Origin: Pseudarthrobacter sulfonivorans
Lineage (GTDB): Bacteria; Actinomycetota; Actinomycetes; Actinomycetales; Micrococcaceae
Direction: 5' to 3'
Assembly (NCBI RefSeq): GCF_014712225.1
Contig: NZ_JACXBW010000006.1
Coordinates: 1 to 64,000, forward strand
Length of the DNA stretch: 64,000 nucleotides
The position numbers and the translations under genes are program-made. Below are positions 47,631 through 56,287 of this stretch, piece by piece; the first letter of the stretch is position 1, and each line of letters opens with the position of its first letter. The notes beneath the pieces are model-generated. The model saw only the letters and a program-made list of their open reading frames with translations, did no database searches and was not told the DNA's origin.

Positions 47631-48764
47631 GTGTCCATCAGCGCCGAGAACACGACCCATGAATCAGTGGCCGCGGGGCACACTGTCCCTGAGCCCACGC
47701 CGGAAGAGGCGGCGCAGCTCGAAAAGCTGTACAAGGATTTTGACCGGGAGAACCTGATCCCGCTGTGGACGCAGATCGCGGACCTGATGCCGATGGTCCC
47801 GTCCCCGAAGGCTGTGCCGCATGTCTGGCGGTGGAGTGATCTGTACCCGCTGGCCGCCCGCGCCGGTGACCTGGTTCCCGTGGGCCGCGGCGGGGAACGC
47901 CGCGCCATCGCCCTGGCCAACCCGGGCCTGGCCGGGACTGCTTACGCGACTCCGACGCTGTGGGCCGCGATTCAGTACCTCGGCGCCCGTGAGACCGCCC
48001 CGGAGCACCGCCACTCCCAGAACGCCTTCCGTTTCGTGGTCGAGGGTGAAGGCGTCTGGACGGTCGTTAACGGGGACCCGGTCCGGATGTCCCGCGGCGA
48101 CTTCCTGCTGACCCCGGGATGGAACTTCCACGGCCACCATAACGACACCGACGAGCCGATGGCCTGGATCGACGGCCTGGACATTCCGTTCGTGCACTAC
48201 GCCGACGCCGGGTTCTTCGAGTTCGGCACCGAGCGCGTCACCGACGAAGCGACCCCGGACATCTCCCGCTCCGAGCGGCTCTGGGCCCACCCCGGCCTGC
48301 GCCCCCTCTCCGGCCTGGACGACACCACCAGCTCGCCCATCGCGGCGTACCGGTGGGAACACACCGACCGTGCCCTTCGCGAGCAGCTTCTCCTCGAAGA
48401 TGAGGGCCACCCGGCCACCGTCTCCCAGGGTCACGCGGCCGTCCGCTACACCAACCCGACCACCGGCGGGGACGTGATGCCCACCATCCGGGCGGAATTC
48501 CACCGTTTCCGGGCCGGCGCGTCCACCGAACCCCTGCATGAGGTCGGCTCCAGCGTGTGGCAGGTCTTCGAAGGCCGTGGCAGTGTGGTCCTCAACGGCG
48601 AAACCAGGACCCTGGAAAAGGGCGACCTCTTCGTTGTCCCGTCCTGGGCCTCCTGGTCACTGCAGGCCGAGACAGAGTTCGACCTGTTCCGCTTCAGTGA
48701 CGCCCCCATCTTTGAACGGCTGAACTTTAACCGCACCTACACCGAAGGACGCAAGAACGCATGA
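47631..48764 (+). CDS. genD: Gentisate 1,2-dioxygenase
   Basis: Opens the gentisate ring to maleylpyruvate with Fe2+. The 377-aa bicupin protein has the metal-ligand histidines in PEHRHSQNAF (His126, His128) and GWNFHGHH (His167 or 169), then a second cupin near the C-terminus. GTG 47631 has a full GGAGG five bases upstream. The stop overlaps genF by four bases (ATGA). Confidence 0.95.
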   Translation: MSISAENTTHESVAAGHTVPEPTPEEAAQLEKLYKDFDRENLIPLWTQIADLMPMVPSPKAVPHVWRWSDLYPLAARAGDLVPVGRGGERRAIALANPGLAGTAYATPTLWAAIQYLGARETAPEHRHSQNAFRFVVEGEGVWTVVNGDPVRMSRGDFLLTPGWNFHGHHNDTDEPMAWIDGLDIPFVHYADAGFFEFGTERVTDEATPDISRSERLWAHPGLRPLSGLDDTTSSPIAAYRWEHTDRALREQLLLEDEGHPATVSQGHAAVRYTNPTTGGDVMPTIRAEFHRFRAGASTEPLHEVGSSVWQVFEGRGSVVLNGETRTLEKGDLFVVPSWASWSLQAETEFDLFRFSDAPIFERLNFNRTYTEGRKNA

Positions 48765-49582
48765 AACTTCTCACCCTCCGTACCTCTGAAGGCACGAAGG
48801 CTGTCCGCCAGGACGGCGACACCCTCACCGAGATTGACGGGTTCTCCGACGTCGGAGCGCTCCTGAAGGAGGCTGCCTGGGAGTCCATCGCGCAGGCCGC
48901 TTCCGGTGCAACGCACCCCCTCGAAGGTGCCGACCTCGAAGCTGTTGTCCCGTTCCCGGGCAAGATCATCTGCGTAGGCCACAACTACCGCAACCACATC
49001 AAGGAAATGGGCCGGGAAGTTCCCGAGTACCCCACCCTGTTCGCCAAGTACCAGGAATCCCTGATCGGCCCGAACGATGACCTGGCCCTGCCGCAGGAAT
49101 CGGACACCGTCGACTGGGAGTCCGAACTCGCCGTCGTCATCGGCAAGAAGGGCCGCCGCATTTCCGAAGCCGACGCCGCGGACCACATCGCCGGCTACGC
49201 CGTCCTGAACGACGTGAGCATGCGCGACTACCAGTTCCGCACCATCCAGTGGCTGCAGGGCAAGACCTGGGAGAAGTCCACCCCGTTCGGCCCCGCCCTG
49301 GTCACCAAGGACGAGTTCAGCGGCGGCCTCATGACCACCGCGGTCGACGGCGAAGTCCAGCAGCAGACGCCCACCAACGACGTCGTCTTCACGCCGGAGT
49401 TCCTGGTCTCCTACATCTCCACCATCATCACCCTGAACCCGGGCGACGTCATCGCAACCGGCACCCCCGGCGGGGTCGGCCACGCGCAGGACCCGAAGCG
49501 CTACCTGCAGGAAGGCCAGCTCCTGGTCACCACCATCGAGGGCCTGGGCCAGCTGAACAACCGCGTGGTCAAGGAATCCTGA
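48761..49582 (+). CDS. genF: Fumarylpyruvate hydrolase (FAH family)
   Basis: Cleaves fumarylpyruvate to fumarate and pyruvate. The 273-aa product is a FAH-fold protein with CVGHNYRNHIKEMG (about residues 70-83), DWESELAVVIGKKGR (acidic metal ligands), and GDVIATGTPGGVG. Position between genD and genM assigns the substrate; without it the family alone would not. Confidence 0.92.
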   Translation: MKLLTLRTSEGTKAVRQDGDTLTEIDGFSDVGALLKEAAWESIAQAASGATHPLEGADLEAVVPFPGKIICVGHNYRNHIKEMGREVPEYPTLFAKYQESLIGPNDDLALPQESDTVDWESELAVVIGKKGRRISEADAADHIAGYAVLNDVSMRDYQFRTIQWLQGKTWEKSTPFGPALVTKDEFSGGLMTTAVDGEVQQQTPTNDVVFTPEFLVSYISTIITLNPGDVIATGTPGGVGHAQDPKRYLQEGQLLVTTIEGLGQLNNRVVKES

Positions 49583-50340
49583 TGGTCGCACGCCACGACC
49601 AAACGTCGGACCCGCAGCTGCTCGAATCGCTGCTGCAGGCCCGGCGTGGGACCGCGTTCTTCGCGCGGAAGCTCAACGAGCTTTCCGACGCGGACCTCGA
49701 CGGCCCGTCGTTGCTGCCGGGCTGGACCCGCCGCCACGTGACCGCGCACATCGGCTACAACGCGCGGGCCATTGCCCGGCTCATTGAGTGGGCCGCGACC
49801 GGGGTGGAAACCCCCATGTACGCGTCCACGGAGATCAGGGACCACGAAATCAATTTCGGGGCCACCCTCCCTCCGATCGCGTTGCGGCACCTCTTTGACC
49901 ACTCAGCGGTGCACCTGAACGTCGAATGGCGCGACCTTCCTGCAGACGCCTGGCACCACAAGGTCAAAACCGCCCAAGGACGTATCGTCCCGGCCGAGGA
50001 AACAGTCTGGATGCGCACCCGCGAAGTCTGGACCCACGCCGTGGACCTGGACAACGGCGCAACCTTCGCCGACATCCCCGCCCCGGTGCTCGAACGTCTC
50101 CTGAAAGACATCACCGGAGCGTGGAAGACCCGCGGCACCGACACCGGACTGCTCGTCCGGGTCACTGACCGGCAGCCGGCGCTTGAATTCGGCAGCGCCG
50201 GTCCGGACGCTCCCCTGGTGGTCTCCGGCCCGCTGGCGGGAGTCACCCGGTGGGCCACCGGCAGGGGTACCGACGGCGTTACGGCCACCCAGGACGGAGC
50301 ACCCCTGGACACCGTTCCAGCTGCTCCGAAATGGATCTAG
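49582..50340 (+). CDS. genM: Mycothiol-dependent maleylpyruvate isomerase
   Basis: Isomerises maleylpyruvate to fumarylpyruvate with mycothiol as cofactor and zinc. The 252-aa product is a DinB/MDMPI-fold protein with GWTRRHVTAHIGYNA (about residues 47-61; His ligands) and REVWTHAVDLD (Glu and His). Start ATG overlaps the genF stop (TGATG). The mycothiol type, rather than the glutathione zeta type, fits an actinobacterium. Confidence 0.9.
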   Translation: MVARHDQTSDPQLLESLLQARRGTAFFARKLNELSDADLDGPSLLPGWTRRHVTAHIGYNARAIARLIEWAATGVETPMYASTEIRDHEINFGATLPPIALRHLFDHSAVHLNVEWRDLPADAWHHKVKTAQGRIVPAEETVWMRTREVWTHAVDLDNGATFADIPAPVLERLLKDITGAWKTRGTDTGLLVRVTDRQPALEFGSAGPDAPLVVSGPLAGVTRWATGRGTDGVTATQDGAPLDTVPAAPKWI

Positions 50341-50358
50341 GACCAAGCATTAACAAGT

Positions 50359-50384
50359 AAGGCTCCCTCAACCGAGGGGGCCTT
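50359..50384 (+). terminator. Terminator of genDFM
   Basis: AAGGCTCCCTC (50359-50369) pairs with GAGGGGGCCTT (50374-50384) with one G-T wobble and a 4-base loop, followed by CCTTGTT, 18 bases past the genM stop. Confidence 0.8.
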
Positions 50385-50400
50385 CCTTGTTCATGCATGG

Positions 50401-50832
50401 TTAGGACGCGGGAGCCGCACCTGCGCCGTTGACGTTGACCAGCCAGGCGGTCCCGAACTTGTCAGTGCACATGCCAAAGACATCGCCCCAGGGCGCGGGC
50501 TCCAGCGGTACGGTCACGGTGCCGCCGTCGCCGGCCAGTTTGTCCCAGTAGCCGCGCAGTTCAGCTTCATCATCGCCGCTGAGCGAGACCGAAATGGTGC
50601 TGCCGGGCGAGTAGTCCATGCTGTTGGGAGTGTCAGCCCCCATCAGGACCAGGCCGCCGGTGGTGGTCAGCATGCCGTGCATGATTTTGTCTTTTTCGGC
50701 AGGATCTTCGCTTGCGTGGAATTCCCCGAACGTGCTGAGGGCCAGGTCGCCGCCGAAGACAGAGTGATAGAAGGTCATGGCCTCCCGGGCGTTGTCGCGG
50801 AAACCAAGGTAAGGATTGAGGGTCGTGGGCAT
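50401..50832 (-). CDS. VOC (glyoxalase/PhnB-like) protein
   Basis: The 143-aa product starts MPTTLNPYLGFRDNAREAM, typical of PhnB-like members of the vicinal oxygen chelate superfamily, with FGMCTDKFGTAWLVN at the end. The family includes demethylubiquinone-like and antibiotic-binding proteins; no substrate can be given. ATG 50832 has AAGGAG nine bases upstream. It converges on the gentisate operon. Confidence 0.8.
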   Translation of the reverse strand: MPTTLNPYLGFRDNAREAMTFYHSVFGGDLALSTFGEFHASEDPAEKDKIMHGMLTTTGGLVLMGADTPNSMDYSPGSTISVSLSGDDEAELRGYWDKLAGDGGTVTVPLEPAPWGDVFGMCTDKFGTAWLVNVNGAGAAPAS

Positions 50833-50933
50833 GGCCGGTTCTCCTTGCAGACTGGACGAAAAGGGTGTTGGAACAGTCCCCATCCTGCCGCAATTCCAGT
50901 CGGGTTTACAGGGTGCTTTTCGCGCCGGAAGGG

Positions 50934-51998
50934 CTAATGCATATGGCGCCAGGACCGGTCGTGGGGGGCGCGATGCCATGACTGCCGCGGACCCTCCCAC
51001 TCGCGGGCCACATCCGTGAGCCAGATGGTGCTGTCCGGGTCCCACCCCGCGATGACTGTCGCCGTGTCGGGACTGACCGGAAGCGCGCGCCCCGCTCCAC
51101 TGAGGTAGCCGAGGACCGTCAAATGCACGGCGTCCCACTCTTCCGCCACACGTTCCCAATCGGGGATCACCCATCGCCCATCGCGGCCGGTCGTGCGGAA
51201 CCAGTCATGGCGCCGGGACGCCGTGACGTCGAGCGGAAATTCACTGCACAGCGAGGTCCAGTCGGCCGGCGTGCGGATCTCCAGTGTCCGGCCCGCGCCG
51301 CGGACAGGAATCGTGGTTGCAACCTGCCAGCCGAGCGAGTCCTCCACGAGGTTCAGGGCCGCCGGGATGCGCCCTAGAGTTCGGACGGGGCCGGGCGGAA
51401 CGGACCACCAGCCTCCGGACACGGGAGCGTACGGGTCGGTGGGGAGTTCGTGCGCCGCCCGTTCCTCCCCGTCGCGTTCCCGCCTCGCCCATTCGGCCAG
51501 AGCTGGCTGCGGAAACTTCAACGGGGCCGGGTCCTCCGCGGACCGCCAGTCGACGGCCCACTGTTCAACGCCCCGGGAGTCGCCCCACCATTGCAGGCCC
51601 TGGGTCCCGGGAACCCGGTCAGCCAGAGGCCGGAGGGCGGCGCGGACCAGCGGCAGCGCCACCAGAACATCTTCGCCATCGGGCGGCTGCCAGTACCTTG
51701 CGGCGTCCACCGCCCGCTCCAAGGCAGCCTGCACGCGCGAACCATCCAGGCCTGCAGGGTTCAGGTCCCCGAGGGCGACTGCCACCTCCTCAGGTGACGG
51801 TGCAGCCGGAGGAGGAGTGCCGGCGTCGTCCGAGGAAGCGGCGGTCAGCAGCACCCGGGAGGTTCCACGGCCGGAATCAAGATCGTATCCAAGCTGGAAG
51901 ACCATCACCCTGATGTCCGGGTCCAGGTCCATCGCCAGCTCAAGGCACAGCCGCCGGCCCCGAGGTCCCTCCAGGAGCGATTCCCCATCAAGCGTCAT
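50934..51998 (-). CDS. Hypothetical protein, 354 aa
   Basis: Not recognised. The protein begins MTLDGESLLEGPRGRRL and has an acidic N-terminal half with a proline/serine stretch near residues 58-70 (SDDAGTPPPAAPSPEE), and a Trp-rich C-terminal half (WWGDSRG, WSVPPGPV, WDPDSTIWLTDVAREWEG). No signal peptide or membrane helix. The codon use matches the neighbours, so it is a real gene. Convergent with nothing close; it is divergent from the Sua5/YciO gene. Confidence 0.75.
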   Translation of the reverse strand: MTLDGESLLEGPRGRRLCLELAMDLDPDIRVMVFQLGYDLDSGRGTSRVLLTAASSDDAGTPPPAAPSPEEVAVALGDLNPAGLDGSRVQAALERAVDAARYWQPPDGEDVLVALPLVRAALRPLADRVPGTQGLQWWGDSRGVEQWAVDWRSAEDPAPLKFPQPALAEWARRERDGEERAAHELPTDPYAPVSGGWWSVPPGPVRTLGRIPAALNLVEDSLGWQVATTIPVRGAGRTLEIRTPADWTSLCSEFPLDVTASRRHDWFRTTGRDGRWVIPDWERVAEEWDAVHLTVLGYLSGAGRALPVSPDTATVIAGWDPDSTIWLTDVAREWEGPRQSWHRAPHDRSWRHMH

Positions 51999-52057
51999 GA
52001 GCCCATCCTCGCACCATTTGATGCACTAATCCGGTGCCGGGACGTAGGCTCAGGAGC

Positions 52058-52678
52058 ATGGCCCGATACTTTGATGTTCATCCCCACGATCCGCAGCCCC
52101 GCGCAATCACGCAGGCTGTCCGCATGCTGCTCGACGGCGGCCTGATCGCCTACCCTACGGACTCCTGCTACGCGCTCGGCGCGCAGCTGGGCAACAAGGA
52201 CGCACTGGACAGGATCCGCACCATCCGCAAGCTGGATGGCAAGCACCACTTCACGCTGGTGTGCAAGGACTTCGCCCAGCTGGGCCAGTTCGTGAACATC
52301 GGCAACGATGTCTTCCGCAGCATCAAGGCCGTCACGCCCGGCAGCTACACGTTCATCCTGCCGGCCACCAAGGAAGTTCCGCGGAGGCTGCTGCATCCCA
52401 AGAAGAAGACGGTGGGCGTGCGCATCCCGGACAACCGTGTGGTGCAGGCCCTGCTGGCAGAGCTTGGCGAACCGATTCTCTCCAGCACCCTGCTGCTCCC
52501 CGACGAAGAGGAGCCGCTGACCCAGGGGTGGGAGATCAAGGAGCGGTTGGACCATGAAGTGGACGCCGTGATTGACGCGGGCGACTGCGGGTCCGAGCCC
52601 ACCACGGTTGTTGATTTCTCCAGCGGGGTGGCCGAGGTGGTGCGCCGCGGCACCGGCGACCCGTCCCGGTTCGAATAG
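52058..52678 (+). CDS. Sua5/YciO/YrdC-family protein (threonylcarbamoyl-AMP synthase-like)
   Basis: The YrdC domain makes threonylcarbamoyl-AMP for the t6A modification of tRNA. The 206-aa product begins MARYFDVHPHDPQPRA and has IAYPTDSCYALG (about residues 30-41), KHHFTLVCKD and GVRIPDN, closest in style to the YciO branch, whose role is less sure. Another Sua5 elsewhere would be needed to say that this is the main enzyme. It ends four bases before the LigD-like gene on the other strand. Confidence 0.85.
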   Translation: MARYFDVHPHDPQPRAITQAVRMLLDGGLIAYPTDSCYALGAQLGNKDALDRIRTIRKLDGKHHFTLVCKDFAQLGQFVNIGNDVFRSIKAVTPGSYTFILPATKEVPRRLLHPKKKTVGVRIPDNRVVQALLAELGEPILSSTLLLPDEEEPLTQGWEIKERLDHEVDAVIDAGDCGSEPTTVVDFSSGVAEVVRRGTGDPSRFE

Positions 52679-52681
52679 CCC

Positions 52682-53704
52682 CTAGTCCTGCTTGCGGGCG
52701 CGGCTGGGCTGCACCCGGGGCGGCTCGCCCGGCATCTTCGGATAGTCGGGCGGGAACGGCAGCTCACCGAGTCCGGACTTCACGTCGCGGTCCCACCAGC
52801 CCAGCAACGTGTCAAGGGTGCCGGGGTTCGCGTTGATGTCCGCCCAGGGATCGCCCACTGTTTTCAGCCGGTCCGGGACGGTGAGGATGGTGAAGTCCTT
52901 CGGGCTGATGCTTTCCAGTTCGTCCCAGGTGATGGGGCAGGACACGGGCGCGTGGGCGAGGGCACGGGGGCTGTACGCGCCGGCGATGGTCCGGTCGCGG
53001 TTGGCCTGGTTGAAGTCCAGGAACACCTTCTCGCCCCGTTCCTCCTTCCACCAGGCCGTGGTGACTTTCTCAGGCATGCGCCGTTCCAGCTCGCGGCACG
53101 CGGCGATCACCGCATGCCGGACCTCCAGGAATTCGTGCGCCGGCGTAATCGGCGCGTAGACGTGGAGCCCGCGGTTTCCGGAGGTCTTGATGAAACACTC
53201 CAGGCCTGCCTCCGCCAGTACTTCCTTCAGCGCCAGCGCGGCGGGAACAGCGTCGTCGAAGTCCGTGCCCGGCTGGGGATCAAGGTCGATGCGGAGCTGG
53301 TCCGGGTTGTCCGTGTTTCCCGCACGCGAAGGCCACGGATGGAACACAACGGTGTTCATCTGGACGGCCCAGACGGCCGCGGCGGGCTCGTCCAGGACCA
53401 GCATGGGATGCGAGCGCGCGCTGGGAAAGGTTACCTTGACCGACCGGACAAAGTCCGGGGTTCCCTTGGGCGGGTTTTTTGAGAAGAACTGTTCGCCCTC
53501 GACGTTGTCCGAGTACCGCTGAAGGGCAACGGGCCGGTCGCCGTTGGCAGCGATGAACGCCTCCCCCACTGCAACCATGTAGCGCGCCAGGTCAAGCTTG
53601 GTCAGTCCCAGCTCCGGCCACAGAACCCTGCTGGGGCTGGAAATGCGCATCTCGCGCTCGCCGTTGGGTCCTGGGACAGTGATGGTGGTCTGTTCGCTCG
53701 CCAT
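52682..53704 (-). CDS. LigD-type primase-polymerase (stand-alone)
   Basis: Archaeo-eukaryotic primase-fold polymerase, like the polymerase domain of LigD or the PolD proteins of mycobacteria, used in end-joining or gap filling. The 340-aa product shows RIDLDPQPGTDF with the metal-binding Asp pair, TSGNRGLHVYAP, and VFLDFNQANRDRTIAGAYS. No ligase or nuclease domain is fused and no Ku gene is near. ATG 53704 is used. Confidence 0.87.
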   Translation of the reverse strand: MASEQTTITVPGPNGEREMRISSPSRVLWPELGLTKLDLARYMVAVGEAFIAANGDRPVALQRYSDNVEGEQFFSKNPPKGTPDFVRSVKVTFPSARSHPMLVLDEPAAAVWAVQMNTVVFHPWPSRAGNTDNPDQLRIDLDPQPGTDFDDAVPAALALKEVLAEAGLECFIKTSGNRGLHVYAPITPAHEFLEVRHAVIAACRELERRMPEKVTTAWWKEERGEKVFLDFNQANRDRTIAGAYSPRALAHAPVSCPITWDELESISPKDFTILTVPDRLKTVGDPWADINANPGTLDTLLGWWDRDVKSGLGELPFPPDYPKMPGEPPRVQPSRARKQD

Positions 53705-53782
53705 GGGGACAACCTACCCTGCACCAACCGCCGCGTCAGCACCCGGCGCGCGGGACAGCTGCTGATCCGGCATCATGGACCT

Positions 53783-54460
53783 ATGCCCGCAGTTGAATCC
53801 CCTGTCACCATCCGCGCCGGCGACCTCGAGGTCTCCGGGGTTTACGCCCGCCCGGAGCACCCCGTCGCCACGCTCGTCCTGGCACACGGGGCTGGCGCGG
53901 GCATGGAACACCCCTTCATGAGCGGGTTCACCCGCGGACTGAACGACGACGGCGTCGCCACCCTGCGCTTCAACTTCCCCTACCGCGAGGCGGGGCGGAA
54001 GTTCCCGGACCGCCCGCCGGCGGCCATCGCCACCTGGCGCGCTGCCATGGACGAAGCCGCACGGCAGGCACAGTCCCACGGAGACACCGGCCCGGTCTGG
54101 GCCGCGGGCAAGTCATTCGGCGGCCGGATGGCTTCCATGGCTGTCGCGGAGGGAATGGACACCGCCGGGCTCATCTACCTCGGGTACCCGCTGCACCCGC
54201 CGGGCAAGCCCGACAAGCTCCGCGACGAGCACCTCTATGGCCTCACGCTGCCGATGCTGTTCCTGCAGGGATCGCGCGACACCTTCGCAACGCCGGAGCT
54301 GCTGGAAGGTGTGGTGTCACGGATCGGCCCGTCAGCGGTGCTGCAGTGGATCGACGGCGGCGACCATTCCTTTGCCGTGGCAGGCAAGAAGCGTGACGCG
54401 GCCGAGATTGGCGCTTCCCTGGCGCCGGCGGTCGCGGACTTTATTCGGACCCGGGGCTGA
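53783..54460 (+). CDS. Alpha/beta hydrolase (dienelactone hydrolase / KANL3-Tex30-like)
   Basis: The 225-aa product has the oxyanion motif LAHGAGAGMEHPF (about residues 33-45), the nucleophile elbow GKSFGGRM (about 109-116; Ser), LFLQGSRDTFATPE (acid) and DGGDHSFAV (His). This arrangement matches the KANL3/Tex30-like group of small hydrolases. Substrate unknown. Divergent from the LigD-like gene. Confidence 0.82.
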   Translation: MPAVESPVTIRAGDLEVSGVYARPEHPVATLVLAHGAGAGMEHPFMSGFTRGLNDDGVATLRFNFPYREAGRKFPDRPPAAIATWRAAMDEAARQAQSHGDTGPVWAAGKSFGGRMASMAVAEGMDTAGLIYLGYPLHPPGKPDKLRDEHLYGLTLPMLFLQGSRDTFATPELLEGVVSRIGPSAVLQWIDGGDHSFAVAGKKRDAAEIGASLAPAVADFIRTRG

Positions 54461-55285
54461 AATGCGGACCCGCGACTGAACACGTCCCCCCAAGTCCCAA
54501 GGCAGCAGTAGATCCGACGCGCGGGTTATGCCGCGTCCTCGTGCCACCAGCCTTCCCAGGCCGTGGAGGTCAGCTGTCCGGTGGGAAATTCGTTCTGCCC
54601 GCTCCCGTCGATACGCTCGCGGCGTCCAGCATCTAACAGGAGGTTCAGGCTACTCAAAAGCAACATTGGTGCATCCCTTCGTATGGTGTCTGGACCACGT
54701 TGTCCAAGTAGGAACGAGCCTAACGGCGGGATGTTTCAGGGGGTCGACGCTACGTTTCGGCCAGGTATCGGACATCTCACGCAGTACTCCCGACCGAGGA
54801 CCGCCATGATGATTGCGACGGTCAGCGGGCCAAGGACGCCCAGGGTCGATCCGAGCGCAGACACGCCAGACCAGGTGCCGATTGCCGTTCCACCGTTGAA
54901 GGCGGCTACGGAAACTGCGACAGCCAGCGTGGGCGCCCTGGGGGAAAAGCATCCCCATCAGCCCGACGGTCCCTGCCGTGGCTGTGGCAAAGGTGGCGAC
55001 CGGGTGTTTGTCGGCATACCGTCCGGCAAGGTTGGTTCCTATGATCGCGCCGCGGCAGACGGAGGGTCACCAAGTCATCACCGGAGAACCATTCGCGCAA
55101 TGCTTCTTTCGCTGGAATTGAACGCCGGAACCAGCCTGTTCCGTCCCTTCGACGATCCCGTATCTGCCCTGCGCGGAGAAGGACTCATTGTGACATGGTC
55201 TGACAGGTCCTGTTTCACCGCTTCCGATCCTCGTAGCGTCGAAGAGACGATGCCGGCACACCCGCCAGAAAGAAGGACCCCTGTC
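54461..55285. other. 825-base gap with gene debris and no intact gene
   Basis: Between the hydrolase and the aldo/keto reductase no full-length gene is seen. Contents: a short open frame on the minus strand (54526-54666, 46 codons, from ATG 54666 to TAA) ending in protein-like STAWEGWWHEDAA with high GC third positions, perhaps the tail of a lost gene; an MFS remnant (54736-55069, minus); and about 200 bases ahead of the reductase that should hold its promoter, with ACAGGTCCTGT (55203-55213) as a small palindrome. Confidence 0.6.
54736..55069 (-). pseudogene. MFS transporter remnant (C-terminal part, frameshifted)
   Basis: Two overlapping frames on the minus strand each read as pieces of a sugar-efflux type MFS protein: GAIIGTNLAGRYADKHPVATF in one frame from about 55051, then AVAVSVAAFNGGTAIGTWSG in the next, ending REYCVRCPIPGRNV and a TGA at 54738. 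The change of frame falls near 54935. A stop codon precedes the first piece and no start or N-terminal half exists, so this is the decayed 3' third of a lost gene. Confidence 0.75.
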
Positions 55286-56257
55286 ATGGAATACACCCGA
55301 CTCGGCAGCACAGGACTGAAGATCAGCCGGCTTGCCCTGGGCTGCATGAGCTACGGTGACCCCACCACACCGAACGCGCACGCGTGGGCATTGACCGAAG
55401 AAAACGCCGGTTCATTTTTTCGCCAGGCTGTCGAACTGGGCATCACTTTCTGGGACACGGCCAACGTGTACCAGGCAGGTACTTCTGAGGAATTCGTTGG
55501 ACGGGCCATGACGCAGTACTCGCGGCGTGAAGACATCGTCCTCGCCACGAAGGTTCGTGGCAGGATGCACGACGGTCCTGGGGGCGAAGGTCTCTCCCGT
55601 AAGGCCATCCTGGAACAGATCGACGCGTCACTGGCCCGCCTCGGCACGGACTACATCGACCTGTACCAGATCCATCGCTTCGACGATGAGACTCCGGTGG
55701 AGGAAACCATGGAAGTCCTCCACGACGTCATCAAGGCCGGCAAAGTCCGGTACATCGGAGCTTCCTCGATGTATGCCTGGCAGTTCGCGAAGCTACAGCA
55801 TGCAGCGGACCTTGGTGGCTGGACCAGGTTCGTGTCCATGCAGAACCAATACAACCTGCTGCGCCGTCAGGACGAGCGCGAGCTGATGGCGATGTGTGAA
55901 GACATGGGCGTTGGCCTGGTGCCGTACTCGCCCAACGGCAAAGGCCGGCTCGCGCGGCCGGTGGGCGAACAGAGCGACCGTTCCACCACGGACAAGGTAG
56001 TCCAGGCATTCGACAACGATTACGACGAGCCCGTCATCAATGCAGTTCAGGCCCTGGCCGGTGCCCGCGGCGTCACCATGGCCCAGATCGCCCTAGCCTG
56101 GGTGCTGCGCAATCCTAACGTCTCGGCCGCCATCGTCGGGGCGACCAAGCCGCACCACCTTCAGCAGGCCGTCGAGGCGTTGTCCCTGGAACTGAGCGAT
56201 GAGGAAGTCAAGGACCTCGAAGCCCCGTACGTCAATCACGGTCCGGCCTGGTACTGA
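55286..56257 (+). CDS. Aldo/keto reductase
   Basis: NADPH-dependent reductase of carbonyl compounds. The 323-aa product shows the catalytic tetrad Asp57, Tyr62 (TFWDTANVYQAG), Lys89 (LATKVRG) and His130 (YQIHRFD), and the cofactor-binding IVGATKPHHLQQA near the end. It belongs to the YajO/tas-like subgroup. ATG 55286 has AAGGA about nine bases before it. The following regulator gene, in the same direction with a 30-base gap, is commonly paired with such reductases. Confidence 0.9.
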   Translation: MEYTRLGSTGLKISRLALGCMSYGDPTTPNAHAWALTEENAGSFFRQAVELGITFWDTANVYQAGTSEEFVGRAMTQYSRREDIVLATKVRGRMHDGPGGEGLSRKAILEQIDASLARLGTDYIDLYQIHRFDDETPVEETMEVLHDVIKAGKVRYIGASSMYAWQFAKLQHAADLGGWTRFVSMQNQYNLLRRQDERELMAMCEDMGVGLVPYSPNGKGRLARPVGEQSDRSTTDKVVQAFDNDYDEPVINAVQALAGARGVTMAQIALAWVLRNPNVSAAIVGATKPHHLQQAVEALSLELSDEEVKDLEAPYVNHGPAWY

Positions 56258-56287
56258 CATGGTGCATTCCTGCCGAAAGATCGTTCA

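Noticed and set aside
54563..55285. Long open frame on the + strand running into the aldo/keto reductase
   Set aside because: The upstream part has no similarity to reductases and lies over the MFS remnant; the real start with a ribosome binding site is at 55286.
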